Counted from the first letter of the stretch, positions 35,439-44,854 are shown. The stretch: 64,000 nucleotides of DNA from Rudanella lutea DSM 19387 (GCF_000383955.1 NZ_KB913013.1:3739694-3803693), one strand, 5' to 3'. A program made the numbers and translations. Notes: a model not told the origin generated them from the letters alone.

Positions 35439-37568
35439 ATGAAACAGAGCATACGGGGCATTTTAAACGCATTTTTGCTTTTAGCTGGGCTATGTGCGGG
35501 GCGGGTCGAAGCGCAGGTTGTACGAATCACATACCCCGAGAGCCGGGCCGTATTCCAGCGCAATAATGATCAGACATCAACAATCTTTGTGTCGGGTAGC
35601 TACTACCAGCCGGTCGATAGTGTGCAGGCACGACTGGTATTCGAGAATGTAGGGCAGGGGCTAACTACCGCCTGGCAAACCATTCAGCGTAATCCGCAGG
35701 GTGGTATATTTCAGGGGCCCGTGCGGGGAACAACCGGCTGGTACCGGCTCGAAGTGCGGGCTTTCTCAGGTCGTACAGTGATCGGTGAAGATGTAGTGCG
35801 GAAAGTGGGCATCGGTGAGGTGTTCATTGTAACCGGGCAATCCAATGCGCAGGGTTTTCAGGATCTCGGAGCCGCCGGCGCCACCGATGATCGGGTCAAC
35901 TGCGTTGATTATGATAACTTCGCCAGAAACTCCCTCGCCGACCCACCAGCCCCCAAGTTCCAGCAACTGAGTGCCTCAGCCCTGATTGGGCCTCGTGGGC
36001 AAAGTGCGTGGTGCTGGGGAATCCTCGGTGATCTTATTGCCAAGCAATACAACTGCCCGGTTTTGTTCATCAACACAGCCTGGGCGGGTACTACCATCCG
36101 CAACTGGACCGAAAGTGCCGATGGAAAAATTACCAAGAACATTTTCCGCATGGGTACCCCCGACGAAAACTTCCCGGTGGGTATGCCTTACGGCAACCTG
36201 ATTATTGCCCTGCGTTACTACAGCTCACTGTTTGGGCTCCGAGCCGTACTCTGGCAGCAGGGTGAAACCGATAACGTTCCCCTCAATCTGGGTCGGCAGG
36301 AGTACGCTACACTGATGCAGTACCTTGTTAATAAGACTCGGGCAGATACCGATCGGTATCCGGCCTGGATCTTGGCCCGTTCTTCCTACAATCAGGGCAA
36401 AGTGAGTGAGAATATTGTTCAGGCTCAGTCAGACGTGATCAACGTGTACAACAACAACGTACTGCCCGGCCCGTTTACAGACGCGATTCAGCGCCCCCGC
36501 CCCGGCGACGATGTTCACTTCGGGGGCGATGGTCTACGGCAACTGGCGCAAGCCTGGTATAACAGTATGGACGCTATCTTCTTTACCAGTTCGCTCCCGT
36601 TATTGCCTTTACCTCAACCGGCCATCACGGTAAGCTGCGCGCCCAATGGTGTGTCGATCCGGTTGCCCAACGCGGCAAGCTACAGCTGGCAGTCGGGTCA
36701 AACGACCCAAACGTTGAGTGTAACAGCAGCGGGTACCTACCGCGCTACGCTGAAAGATGCGAAAGGGAATACCTTCCTGGCCCCGGCTGTTGAAGTAGCC
36801 GATCCGATTCAGCCAGCAACCCCTACAATTACCTTAGCCCGACAACCGGGCTCCCCCGCTGCCACCGAATTACAGGTTTGTTCTGACTCGGTCTTGACGC
36901 TGTCGGTTAATTCGCCCGCCAACACACGTATCACCTGGAATACCGGCGCTGTAAGCCGGACACTCACGGTAGGTGCTGCCGGTGCCTACACCGTACAAGC
37001 CACTAACCTGTATGGTTGCCGCTCCGCCCAGTCGACGCCTGTTAATCTGGTGGTCCGGCCCCGGTTAGTTGTGCCGGTCATCTCGCAGGCGGGTACGTAT
37101 TCACTCAAAGCCACGGTTCCGGCAGCGTCGGGGTTCGGTGACTTCTTCGACTGGCGCAGGGGACCTAATACCCTGCAAAATCAGAACACGTCGGTAGCCA
37201 AGGTGGGTAGCAGTGGTACCTACACAGCGCGGGCTAAAACGGTTTATACCCTGAATAACGGTAGCAGCATCACCTGTTATTCCAGTTTTTCCAATCCGTT
37301 TGAATATGTCCTGAGCGAAGCGGACCAGGGAATGAGTGTGTACCCCAACCCATCGAAAGACGGAGTGGTGTATGTTGAAACACTCGAAGATCTGCCTAAT
37401 GCCGAAGTGTCGGTGTACTCGCTTACCGGTCAGCTGGTATTCACCACCACGGTAGCCTCGTTCAATCAGCGGCAGTTGTTACCCATGTCGTCACTGGCCA
37501 AAGGGCAGTATGTGGTTCGGGTGCGCTCGGCAGGCTTCAACGTTTCCAAACGGTTTGTGGTCGATTAA
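35439..37568 (+). CDS. Secreted SGNH esterase-like protein with T9SS domain (copy 2)
   Basis: The protein has 709 residues from ATG 35439, where the signal peptide MKQSIRGILNAFLLLAGLCA begins. Architecture matches the preceding gene: a beta domain, then an SGNH domain with VFIVTGQSNAQG, LFINTAWAGTTIRNW, LWQQGETDN and DDVHFGGDGLRQL, but only two Ig-like repeats. The T9SS domain has MSVYPNPSKDGVVYVETLED and ends FNVSKRFVVD. The two genes are tandem paralogues; the second has lost, or never gained, repeats. The TTG at 35424 was rejected. Confidence 0.86.
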   Translation: MKQSIRGILNAFLLLAGLCAGRVEAQVVRITYPESRAVFQRNNDQTSTIFVSGSYYQPVDSVQARLVFENVGQGLTTAWQTIQRNPQGGIFQGPVRGTTGWYRLEVRAFSGRTVIGEDVVRKVGIGEVFIVTGQSNAQGFQDLGAAGATDDRVNCVDYDNFARNSLADPPAPKFQQLSASALIGPRGQSAWCWGILGDLIAKQYNCPVLFINTAWAGTTIRNWTESADGKITKNIFRMGTPDENFPVGMPYGNLIIALRYYSSLFGLRAVLWQQGETDNVPLNLGRQEYATLMQYLVNKTRADTDRYPAWILARSSYNQGKVSENIVQAQSDVINVYNNNVLPGPFTDAIQRPRPGDDVHFGGDGLRQLAQAWYNSMDAIFFTSSLPLLPLPQPAITVSCAPNGVSIRLPNAASYSWQSGQTTQTLSVTAAGTYRATLKDAKGNTFLAPAVEVADPIQPATPTITLARQPGSPAATELQVCSDSVLTLSVNSPANTRITWNTGAVSRTLTVGAAGAYTVQATNLYGCRSAQSTPVNLVVRPRLVVPVISQAGTYSLKATVPAASGFGDFFDWRRGPNTLQNQNTSVAKVGSSGTYTARAKTVYTLNNGSSITCYSSFSNPFEYVLSEADQGMSVYPNPSKDGVVYVETLEDLPNAEVSVYSLTGQLVFTTTVASFNQRQLLPMSSLAKGQYVVRVRSAGFNVSKRFVVD

Positions 37569-37590
37569 TATTCCGCCGATTTTCGGTTCG

Positions 37591-37619
37591 AAAGCCCTTG
37601 TTGCGACAAGGGCTTTTTT
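37591..37619 (+). terminator. Intrinsic terminator before the nuo operon
   Basis: AAAGCCCTTGT / ACAAGGGCTTT, an 11-bp stem with a four-base loop, then six T. Confidence 0.93.
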
Positions 37620-37744
37620 GTGCATAACTATTCAGGTCAACAGCGCGTTTCCTGAGTAGTTTGTTATGGTACAATGTTCCAGCCTCGCAAACGGCCGTGT
37701 TTATTTTATGCTTAACTTGCAACACATTTTGTCGAGCTCTCTGT

Positions 37745-38116
37745 ATGAATGCTGCTTACGTACCATCGGATTATTTGCCGGTGTTCATTCAATTAATTTT
37801 GGCCCTGGGCTTTATCGTAACAACCATGATTGTTACGCATATGGTGGGCCCAAAGCGAAACAGTCAGAAGAAAGATGATCCGTTTGAGTGCGGTATTCCG
37901 GTAGTTGGTGATGCCCGCACGCCAATCTCTATCAAGTACTTTCTGATCGCTATCCTCTTCGTTTTGTTCGACGTAGAAGTAATTTTTATGTACCCTTGGG
38001 CAGTTAACTTTAAACAGCTGGGTGTAACGGGTTTCCTTGAGATGATTCTGTTCATGGGGCTGTTGCTGTCGGGGTTCTATTACGTGATACGGAAGGGCGT
38101 TTTGAAGTGGGAATAA
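37745..38116 (+). CDS. nuoA: NADH-quinone oxidoreductase subunit A
   Basis: The protein has 123 residues from ATG 37745. There are three membrane segments (YLPVFIQLILALGFIVTTMI; the segment with FLIAILFVLFDVEVIFMYPW; FLEMILFMGLLLSGFYYVI) and the family loop KDDPFECGIP. It is a membrane-arm subunit of complex I. An earlier in-frame ATG (37661) would add a hydrophobic, cysteine-rich leader atypical for NuoA. Confidence 0.95.
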   Translation: MNAAYVPSDYLPVFIQLILALGFIVTTMIVTHMVGPKRNSQKKDDPFECGIPVVGDARTPISIKYFLIAILFVLFDVEVIFMYPWAVNFKQLGVTGFLEMILFMGLLLSGFYYVIRKGVLKWE

Positions 38117-38134
38117 GCCTATCGTAAGAAACGA

Positions 38135-38157
38135 TAACGATACACAAAATCGTTATA
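38135..38157. repeat. Small palindrome in the nuoA-nuoB gap
   Basis: ATAACGAT / ATCGTTAT with a 7-base loop, preceded by a further imperfect ATCGTAAGAAACGAT palindrome. No T run follows. Confidence 0.5.
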
Positions 38158-38185
38158 TTTAAACAAAGACATACCCAGTAAACTG

Positions 38186-38731
38186 ATGTCAACAAGCGTC
38201 AAAATGGTCGAAGCTCCCGATGGGCATACAGGCTCCGGGTTCTTCGCGACCTCATTCGATAAAGTCATTGGCATGGCCCGCGCCAACTCGTTGTGGCCCT
38301 TGCCGTTTGCTACTTCCTGCTGTGGTATTGAGTTTATGGCTACCATGGGCTCGCACTACGACATCGCCCGGTTCGGGTCGGAGCGTCCGAGCTTCTCGCC
38401 CCGGCAGGCCGACATGCTCATGGTGATGGGAACCATCGCCAAAAAGATGGCCCCCATTGTAAAGCAGGTTTACCTGCAAATGGCCGAGCCTCGTTGGGTA
38501 ATCGCCATGGGTGCCTGCGCATCGAGCGGTGGTATTTTCGATACGTACAGCGTATTGCAAGGAATCGACCGGATCATTCCGGTTGATGTGTACATTCCCG
38601 GTTGCCCTCCTCGCCCCGAGCAGGTGATCGAAGGCGTTATGCAAATTCAGGAATTGGCCCGTAACGAGTCGTTGCGTCGCCGGAACACCGAAGAATACCA
38701 ATTGTTGCTGAATTCATACGGCATCCAATAA
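38186..38731 (+). CDS. nuoB: NADH-quinone oxidoreductase subunit B
   Basis: The 181-residue subunit carries iron-sulfur cluster N2. The four cysteine ligands are visible: the pair in TSCCGIEFMAT, the one in MGACASSGGIF, and the one in PGCPPRPEQ. It belongs to the peripheral arm, close to the quinone site. nuoC follows after nine bases. Confidence 0.97.
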   Translation: MSTSVKMVEAPDGHTGSGFFATSFDKVIGMARANSLWPLPFATSCCGIEFMATMGSHYDIARFGSERPSFSPRQADMLMVMGTIAKKMAPIVKQVYLQMAEPRWVIAMGACASSGGIFDTYSVLQGIDRIIPVDVYIPGCPPRPEQVIEGVMQIQELARNESLRRRNTEEYQLLLNSYGIQ

Positions 38732-38740
38732 TCCACCATT

Positions 38741-39241
38741 ATGCTTACTAACGAAACGGTTGCTCAGGACATCATTCAGCAATTTGGCGATGCGGTGTCA
38801 GATTTCGACGACCCGTTTGATCTGCTTACGCTGACAGTCACGCGCGAGCAACTCATTCCGCTTCTCCAGTATCTGAAAGACCATAAAACGTTTCAGATAA
38901 GCTTCCTGACCGATATCACCGCTGTTCATTACCCGGATAGCCCCGGTCGGGAGTTTTGTGTGGTGTACCATGCGCACAGCCTGATCAACAACTACCGGAT
39001 CCGGCTCAAGGTGTATCTGTCTAACGAGGATCTGCACGTACCGACGGCCACCGTGCTGTATGAGTCGGCCAACTGGATGGAGCGCGAAACGTTCGATTAC
39101 TTCGGTATTCTGTTCGATGGGCACCCTAAACTGGAGCGGATTCTGAACATGGAAGAAATGGATTATCACCCCATGCGCAAAGAGTATCCGCTCGAAGACG
39201 GCACCCGTCGGGATAAAATTGACGCGCTTTTTGGAAGATAA
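38741..39241 (+). CDS. nuoC: NADH-quinone oxidoreductase subunit C
   Basis: This 166-residue, 30-kDa-type subunit has the signature RETFDYFGILFDGHPKLERI followed by HPMRKEYPLED. NuoC and NuoD are separate genes here rather than fused. Confidence 0.96.
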   Translation: MLTNETVAQDIIQQFGDAVSDFDDPFDLLTLTVTREQLIPLLQYLKDHKTFQISFLTDITAVHYPDSPGREFCVVYHAHSLINNYRIRLKVYLSNEDLHVPTATVLYESANWMERETFDYFGILFDGHPKLERILNMEEMDYHPMRKEYPLEDGTRRDKIDALFGR

Positions 39242-39317
39242 AGAGCGAAAGACTGAAAGAGTGAGAGAGCGATTGCCGCTACCTGCACTCTTTCGCTATT
39301 TCACTCATTCACTCTTT
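39240..39317. repeat. 32-bp imperfect palindrome in the nuoC-nuoD gap
   Basis: Left arm 39240-39271 (AAAGAGCGAAAGACTGAAAG...) and right arm 39286-39317 (CACTCTTTCGCTATTTCACT...) match at about 24 of 32 positions as reverse complements. Both arms repeat the words GAAAGAGTG and GAGCGAAAG. It fills nearly the entire intergenic gap. Confidence 0.75.
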
Positions 39318-39322
39318 GAAAA

Positions 39323-40567
39323 ATGGTTACAGAAGACCTTAGCATAGATGCCGTTGGGGCACGCAACACCCCGGCCACTCCAGAAGGACCAATTCAGTAC
39401 GTCAATGAACTGACAACGCTGAACCTCGGCCCGACACACCCGGCTACCCACGGAATTTTCCAGAATATCCTGCAAATGGATGGTGAGAAAATCGTGTCGG
39501 GCGAACAAACGGTGGGTTACATTCACCGGGCGTTCGAGAAAATAGCCGAACGGCGGCCTTTCTACCAGATCACCACGTTGACCGATCGGATGAACTACTG
39601 TTCGTCGCCGATCAACAACTTTGGCTGGCACATGACCGTCGAGAAACTCCTTGGCGTACAGGTGCCCAAGCGCGCGCAATACATTCGGGTTATCATGATG
39701 GAGCTGGCTCGTATTGCCGACCACCTCATCTGTAACGGTATCCTCGGTGTAGACACGGGCGCGTTTACCGGCTTCCTCTATCTGTTTGAGCAGCGGGAAG
39801 AGATCTACGAAATCTACGAAGAAGTGTGCGGTGCCCGCCTGACGACCAACATGGGTCGGATTGGGGGCATGGAACGCGACCTTTCGCCCGAGGCCATCCG
39901 TAAGATTCGGAAATTTATTAAGGACTTCCCGCCTGTAATGCGCGAGTTCGAAAACCTCTTCAACCGTAACCGGATCTTCATGGATCGGGTGATTGATGTA
40001 GGGCCTATTTCGGCAGAGCGTGCCCTGAGCTACGGCTTTACGGGCCCTAACCTCCGGGCGGCCGGTGTCGACTACGACGTGCGGGTGATGAATCCGTATT
40101 CATCGTACGAAGACTTCGAGTTCGACATTCCGGTTGGAAAGAGCGGAGATACCTACGACCGGTTTATGGTTCGTAATGAGGAAATCTGGCAAAGCTTACG
40201 CATTGTAGAGCAAGCCCTCGAAAACCTGCCCGAAGGCCCTTATTTCGCCGATGCGCCTGAGTACTACCTGCCGCCTAAGCAGGAGGTGTACAAAAACATG
40301 GAAGCCCTGATCTATCACTTTAAGATTGTGATGGGCGAGATTGACGCGCCGGCTGGCGAAGTGTACCATGCCGTTGAGGGGGGTAATGGCGAACTGGGCT
40401 TCTATCTGATTAGCGATGGGGGCCGTGCTCCGTATCGCCTACACTTCCGGCGTCCGTGCTTTATCTATTATCAGGCCTTCCCGGAAATGTGTAAGGGTAC
40501 CACGCTCTCCGATGCCATCGTGATTATGAGTAGCCTGAACGTGATTGCTGGAGAATTGGATGCTTAA
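39323..40567 (+). CDS. nuoD: NADH-quinone oxidoreductase subunit D
   Basis: This 414-residue, 49-kDa-type subunit helps form the quinone pocket. Seen: NLGPTHPATHGIFQNILQMD, the YIHRAFEKIAE region, MGRIGGMERDLSP and the C-terminal segment with DAIVIMSSLNVIAGELDA. Length is normal. nuoE starts three bases after the stop. Confidence 0.97.
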   Translation: MVTEDLSIDAVGARNTPATPEGPIQYVNELTTLNLGPTHPATHGIFQNILQMDGEKIVSGEQTVGYIHRAFEKIAERRPFYQITTLTDRMNYCSSPINNFGWHMTVEKLLGVQVPKRAQYIRVIMMELARIADHLICNGILGVDTGAFTGFLYLFEQREEIYEIYEEVCGARLTTNMGRIGGMERDLSPEAIRKIRKFIKDFPPVMREFENLFNRNRIFMDRVIDVGPISAERALSYGFTGPNLRAAGVDYDVRVMNPYSSYEDFEFDIPVGKSGDTYDRFMVRNEEIWQSLRIVEQALENLPEGPYFADAPEYYLPPKQEVYKNMEALIYHFKIVMGEIDAPAGEVYHAVEGGNGELGFYLISDGGRAPYRLHFRRPCFIYYQAFPEMCKGTTLSDAIVIMSSLNVIAGELDA

Positions 40568-40570
40568 ACA

Positions 40571-41071
40571 ATGACGACAGAAACGAAACCCACTATACAG
40601 TTTACGCCGGAGCGGCTGGAAAAGGCAAAAGAAATTATTGCCCGCTACCCCGAAGGACGGCAAAAGTCGGCTTTGTTGCCCCTGTTACACTTGTTGCAGG
40701 AGCAGGAGGGCTGGACTCCCACAGAAGGTATGGACTACGTAGCCGGACTGCTTCAGATTGAACCAATCGAAGTGTATGAGGTAGCTACGTTCTACACCAT
40801 GTTTCACATTAACCCGGTTGGCAAGCACGTAATTGAGTACTGCCGGACGGGCCCTTGCTGCCTGATGGGGGGCGAGGAAGTGTACGCACATCTGCGGCAG
40901 CGGCTCGGTATTGAAGCGGGGCAGACAACAGTTGATGGACAGTTTACCATCAAAGAAGTAGAATGTCTGGCTGCCTGTGGAATGGGCCCCGTGTTTCAGA
41001 TTCGGGAGAAGTATTATACCCACCTGACCAACGAACGAGTTGACGAGATCATTGACGAACTGTCGAAATAA
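40571..41071 (+). CDS. nuoE: NADH-quinone oxidoreductase subunit E
   Basis: This 166-residue, thioredoxin-like 24-kDa-type subunit holds the 2Fe-2S cluster N1a. The four cysteines lie in CRTGPCCLMGG and CLAACGMGPVFQI. It is part of the NADH-input module with NuoF and NuoG. nuoF starts nine bases downstream. Confidence 0.96.
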   Translation: MTTETKPTIQFTPERLEKAKEIIARYPEGRQKSALLPLLHLLQEQEGWTPTEGMDYVAGLLQIEPIEVYEVATFYTMFHINPVGKHVIEYCRTGPCCLMGGEEVYAHLRQRLGIEAGQTTVDGQFTIKEVECLAACGMGPVFQIREKYYTHLTNERVDEIIDELSK

Positions 41072-41079
41072 CCCACACG

Positions 41080-42420
41080 ATGGCTATTAAAGTACTTACT
41101 GAGCATATCAACGTTCCGGGCATCGAGACATTCGATGTGTATCGGAAGCAAGGTGGCTATACCGCCGTTGAGAAAGCCCTGAAAACCATGACTCCCGATG
41201 AGGTGGTGGAAGAGGTGAAGAAGTCGGGTGTGCGTGGCCGGGGGGGCGCTGGCTTCCCAATGGGTATGAAATGGAGTTTTCTGGCCAAACCAGAGGGTGT
41301 CCCCCGGTACCTGGTTTGCAACGCCGATGAGTCGGAGCCAGGAACGTTTAAGGATCACTACCTGATGAAAACGATGCCCCACCTGCTTATCGAGGGGATG
41401 ATCGTATCCAGCTTTGCGCTGGGTGCGAACAAGTCGTTTATCTACGTACGGGGTGAGCTGATGTACGTGATTCATATTCTCGAAAAAGCCATTGCCGAAG
41501 CGAAAGCGGCCGGTTTCCTCGGGAAAAACATCCTGGGTAGTGGCTACGATCTTGAGTTGGTCGTGCAGCCTGGTGGTGGTGCCTATATCTGTGGCGAAGA
41601 GACTGCCCTGCTCGAATCGCTCGAGGGCAAGCGGGGTAACCCACGTAATAAGCCGCCATTCCCCGCCGTGAAAGGCCTGTATCAGTGCCCGACGGTGGTG
41701 AACAACGTAGAGTCGATTGCTACTACGTCGTGGATTGTGAATCATGGTGGCGATGCCTATGCCGCTATTGGCATTGGTCGCTCAACCGGCACCAAGTTGA
41801 TTTCGGCGTCGGGGCATATCAATAAGCCGGGTGTTTATGAAATTGAGCTGGGTTTACCGGTCGAAGATTTCATTTATGCCGATGAATGGTGCGGTGGCAT
41901 CCGGCCCGGTCATAAGCTAAAGGCTGTGGTAGCGGGAGGCTCTTCAGTTCCCATTTTGCCCGCTAATCTGATTCTGAAACTCGGCAATGGCGACAAGCGA
42001 CTGATGTCGTACGAGTCATTGTCGGAAGGTGGTTTCCAGACGGGTACCATGCTGGGTTCGGGTGGTTTTATCGTGTTCGACGAAACGGCCTGTATCGTTC
42101 GGAATACGTGGAACTTCTCGCGGTTCTACCACCATGAGTCGTGTGGGCAGTGTAGCCCTTGCCGTGAAGGAACCGGCTGGATGGAGAAAGTACTTCACCG
42201 GATTGAATACGGACATGGTAACCAGCACGATATTGATCTGCTGGTTGATGTGGCCCGTCGGATCGAAGGAAACACTATTTGCCCATTGGGCGATGCGGCT
42301 GCCTGGCCCGTAGCCAGTGCAATCCGTCATTTCCGGGATGAGTTTGAGTGGCATATTACCAACCCGCACGAAGCTACCCAGCCGGGAGCCGTGTATAAAG
42401 GCGATATGGCGCTGGTATAA
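41080..42420 (+). CDS. nuoF: NADH-quinone oxidoreductase subunit F
   Basis: The 446-residue subunit binds NADH and FMN and carries 4Fe-4S cluster N3. Seen: GRGGAGFPMGMKWSF (NADH/FMN glycine loop), GAYICGEETALLESLEG, and the cluster motif ESCGQCSPCREGTGWM with the fourth cysteine in GNTICPLGDAA. All features of an active subunit are present. Confidence 0.98.
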   Translation: MAIKVLTEHINVPGIETFDVYRKQGGYTAVEKALKTMTPDEVVEEVKKSGVRGRGGAGFPMGMKWSFLAKPEGVPRYLVCNADESEPGTFKDHYLMKTMPHLLIEGMIVSSFALGANKSFIYVRGELMYVIHILEKAIAEAKAAGFLGKNILGSGYDLELVVQPGGGAYICGEETALLESLEGKRGNPRNKPPFPAVKGLYQCPTVVNNVESIATTSWIVNHGGDAYAAIGIGRSTGTKLISASGHINKPGVYEIELGLPVEDFIYADEWCGGIRPGHKLKAVVAGGSSVPILPANLILKLGNGDKRLMSYESLSEGGFQTGTMLGSGGFIVFDETACIVRNTWNFSRFYHHESCGQCSPCREGTGWMEKVLHRIEYGHGNQHDIDLLVDVARRIEGNTICPLGDAAAWPVASAIRHFRDEFEWHITNPHEATQPGAVYKGDMALV

Positions 42421-42426
42421 TTCTTA

Positions 42427-42519
42427 GTACAACGAATTGGTAATTCGTTGGGCCTTTAGGCCAATATAACTATCGAATTTTTTGGCCTGACGGCCCAACG
42501 AATTACCAATTCGTTGTAC
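42427..42519. repeat. Nested 38-bp palindrome in the nuoF-nuoG gap
   Basis: Arms 42427-42464 and 42482-42519 match at 36 of 38 positions as reverse complements. Each arm also contains its own palindrome, CAACGAATT-GGT-AATTCGTTG in the left arm. The RNA could fold as one long hairpin or as two or more smaller ones. It takes up 93 of the 107 intergenic bases. Confidence 0.9.
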
Positions 42520-42527
42520 AAATAGCG

Positions 42528-43604
42528 ATGGAAGACGTAAAACCGCAATTATTCAAAGTCACTGTAGATGGTATCGAGGTCGAAGTAGAGCCTGGAACGA
42601 CCATTCTGCAGGCGGCTCGTAAAATTGGCCCTGAGGTGGCCCCTCCGGCCATGTGTTACTACCAGCCCCTTAAAGGAAGTGGTGGTAAATGTCGGGCCTG
42701 TCTGGTGCGCGTAGCAGCTGGTTCGGCAAAAGACCCTCGTCCGATGCCCAAGCTGGTAGCTTCCTGCATCACGCCCGTACAAGACGGTATGGTGGTCGAA
42801 AATACGACCAACCCGCAGGTGCTCGATGCTCGTAAAGGAGTCGTGGAGTTTCTGCTGATCAACCACCCACTCGACTGCCCGGTTTGTGATCAGGCGGGTG
42901 AGTGTGACCTGCAAAACTTCGCGTTTGACCACGGTGCGGCCAACACACGCTACGAAGAAGAACGCCGGACGTTCGACAAGCATGATCTGGGCCCGTATGT
43001 GCAACTGCACATGACCCGCTGTATTCTGTGCTACCGTTGCGTGTTCACGGCCGACCAAATCACCAACAAGCGCGTGCACGGGGTACTGAACCGGGGCGAT
43101 GCTGCCGAGATCGGCACGTACATCGAAAAGGCTATCGACAACGATTTCTCCGGCAACGTGATCGACGTTTGCCCGGTTGGTGCCCTGACCGATAAAACCT
43201 ACCGCTTTAAAAACCGGGTTTGGTTTACCAAGCCGGTTGATGCACACCGCGATTGCCCAACCTGTTCGGGTAAGGTAACGCTGTGGTACCGGGGCGAAGA
43301 GGTGATTCGGGTAACGGCTCGGCGGAATGAGTGGAATGAGGTGACGGAGTTTATCTGCAACACCTGCCGCTTTGAGACCAAAAATACGAGCGATTGGGTG
43401 ATCGAAGGACCAACCAAAATTGCTCGTGGCTCGGTTATTTCGGCCAATAAGTACCGGGCTGATTTGCAGAAGCCCGCTTTCGGACAACGTTTGGCCGCTG
43501 CTCAGTACAAAACGGTCGACGATACCCGCGATACCAGTCAGCTGGGTATTCAGCAGCTACCCCCTGAGCGGTTCAACAAGTCGTTGCCATCTGCTACGGA
43601 ATAA
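42528..43604 (+). CDS. nuoG: NADH-quinone oxidoreductase subunit G, short form
   Basis: The protein has 358 residues, against about 600-900 in many bacteria. The N-terminal 2Fe-2S ferredoxin domain has CYYQPLKGSGGKCRACLVRV. HPLDCPVCDQAGECDLQNF follows, then MTRCILCYRC with DVCPVGALTDKTYRF, and a start of the molybdopterin-like part with DCPTCSGKVTLWYRGEEVIR. The large C-terminal molybdopterin-oxidoreductase-like domain is absent. The end (PPERFNKSLPSATE) looks natural rather than cut, and such short NuoG forms are, to my knowledge, usual in Cytophagales. Confidence 0.92.
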   Translation: MEDVKPQLFKVTVDGIEVEVEPGTTILQAARKIGPEVAPPAMCYYQPLKGSGGKCRACLVRVAAGSAKDPRPMPKLVASCITPVQDGMVVENTTNPQVLDARKGVVEFLLINHPLDCPVCDQAGECDLQNFAFDHGAANTRYEEERRTFDKHDLGPYVQLHMTRCILCYRCVFTADQITNKRVHGVLNRGDAAEIGTYIEKAIDNDFSGNVIDVCPVGALTDKTYRFKNRVWFTKPVDAHRDCPTCSGKVTLWYRGEEVIRVTARRNEWNEVTEFICNTCRFETKNTSDWVIEGPTKIARGSVISANKYRADLQKPAFGQRLAAAQYKTVDDTRDTSQLGIQQLPPERFNKSLPSATE

Positions 43605-43607
43605 TTA

Positions 43608-43685
43608 GTTTACAGTTTAGTGTTTTCAATTTTCGACTTTAGGCTGTATCAAACAACCCGAAGCTGAAAACTGAAAACTGGAAAC
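43608..43685. repeat. Imperfect palindrome in the nuoG-nuoH gap
   Basis: Left arm GTTTACAGTTTAGTGTTTTC and right arm GAAAACTGAAAACTGGAAAC are imperfect reverse complements around AAACAACCCG. The arms repeat the word GAAAACT. Confidence 0.7.
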
Positions 43686-43693
43686 GCACAATA

Positions 43694-44854
43694 ATGGATT
43701 TAACCGTTCTTATAACCAAAGCAATTATCATCCTCGTAATCTTCGGGATTACGTTGCTGATTGCTACCTACTCAACCTACGCCGAGCGTAAAGTTGCGGG
43801 CTTTCTGCAGGATCGTCTGGGTCCAAACCGGGCGGGTCCGTGGGGGTTGTTGCAACCTATTGCCGATGCGGGTAAGATGTTCTTCAAAGAAGACTTTATT
43901 CCGGCGCAGGCAAGCAAATGGCTTTTTATTCTGGGCCCTTGCCTGGCTATGCTGACTGCCCTGATGTCGAGCGCTGTTATTCCGTTTGGCGATAGCATCC
44001 GGTTCGGGCAGTACGAAATTCCGGTGCAGGGTATCGAAATCAATATCGGGATGCTGTACATCTTCGGTGTGGTTTCGCTCGGGGTGTACGGAATCATGGT
44101 GGGAGGCTGGGCTTCCAACAACAAGTTCTCTCTGCTGGGCGCTATCCGGGCAGCTTCGCAGAACATCAGCTACGAAATTGCGCTGGGTATGTCGATCATC
44201 GCGATTTTGATGATGACGGGTTCTCTGTCGGTTCGGGCTATTGTTGAGCAGCAGGCCGAGGTTGGTTTCTTTGGCTGGGGGGTGTTTACACAGCCTTTAG
44301 GCTTTGTTATCTTCCTAGTGTGTGCGTTTGCGGAGTGTAACCGTACGCCGTTTGACCTTCCTGAGTGCGAAACGGAACTTGTAGGTGGTTACCATACCGA
44401 ATACAGCTCCATGAAGCTTGGCTTCTATCTGTTTGCCGAGTACATCAACATGTTTGTGTCATCGGCGGTAATCGCGTCGCTGTATTTTGGTGGTTATCAC
44501 TACCCGTTTGCGGCTCAGGCGCACGAAGCCCTGACCAACGCACTTGGTGCAAACACAGGCCATAACGTGGCTACGGCCATTGGTACGGTTCTGTTTTTCG
44601 GTAAAATCTTCTTCTTCATTTTCTTCTTCATGTGGGTACGCTGGACCTTGCCTCGGTTCCGGTACGATCAGCTGATGAACCTGGGGTGGAAGTCGCTGAT
44701 TCCGCTCTCAATCCTGAACGTAATTGTGACGGGTGCGGGCTTACTTTTCAACTTTAATTACGCTACCTGGGCCATTGTTGCTGTAATGGTTGTATTGGCG
44801 GTCATGTCGGCGGCCAAAGCGCCCAAAGGCGCCGTAGCGATGCAGAAAGCGTAA
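43694..44854 (+). CDS. nuoH: NADH-quinone oxidoreductase subunit H
   Basis: This 386-residue membrane subunit with about nine segments links the peripheral arm to the proton-pumping arm. Seen: STYAERKVAGFLQDRLGPNR, the GPWGLLQPIADAGKMFFKED loop, EYIALGM-type NISYEIALGMSI, ECNRTPFDLPECETELVGGY, and a final MWVRWTLPRFRYDQLM. All are classic ND1/NuoH stretches. Confidence 0.98.
   Translation: MDLTVLITKAIIILVIFGITLLIATYSTYAERKVAGFLQDRLGPNRAGPWGLLQPIADAGKMFFKEDFIPAQASKWLFILGPCLAMLTALMSSAVIPFGDSIRFGQYEIPVQGIEINIGMLYIFGVVSLGVYGIMVGGWASNNKFSLLGAIRAASQNISYEIALGMSIIAILMMTGSLSVRAIVEQQAEVGFFGWGVFTQPLGFVIFLVCAFAECNRTPFDLPECETELVGGYHTEYSSMKLGFYLFAEYINMFVSSAVIASLYFGGYHYPFAAQAHEALTNALGANTGHNVATAIGTVLFFGKIFFFIFFFMWVRWTLPRFRYDQLMNLGWKSLIPLSILNVIVTGAGLLFNFNYATWAIVAVMVVLAVMSAAKAPKGAVAMQKA

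Noticed and set aside
42549-43487. Minus-strand frame of 312 codons opposite nuoG
   Set aside because: It is the shadow of a certain gene and has no recognisable protein features.
42528-43604. nuoG truncated by mutation
   Set aside because: There is no NuoG-like sequence after the stop, and the short form appears to be usual in this group.
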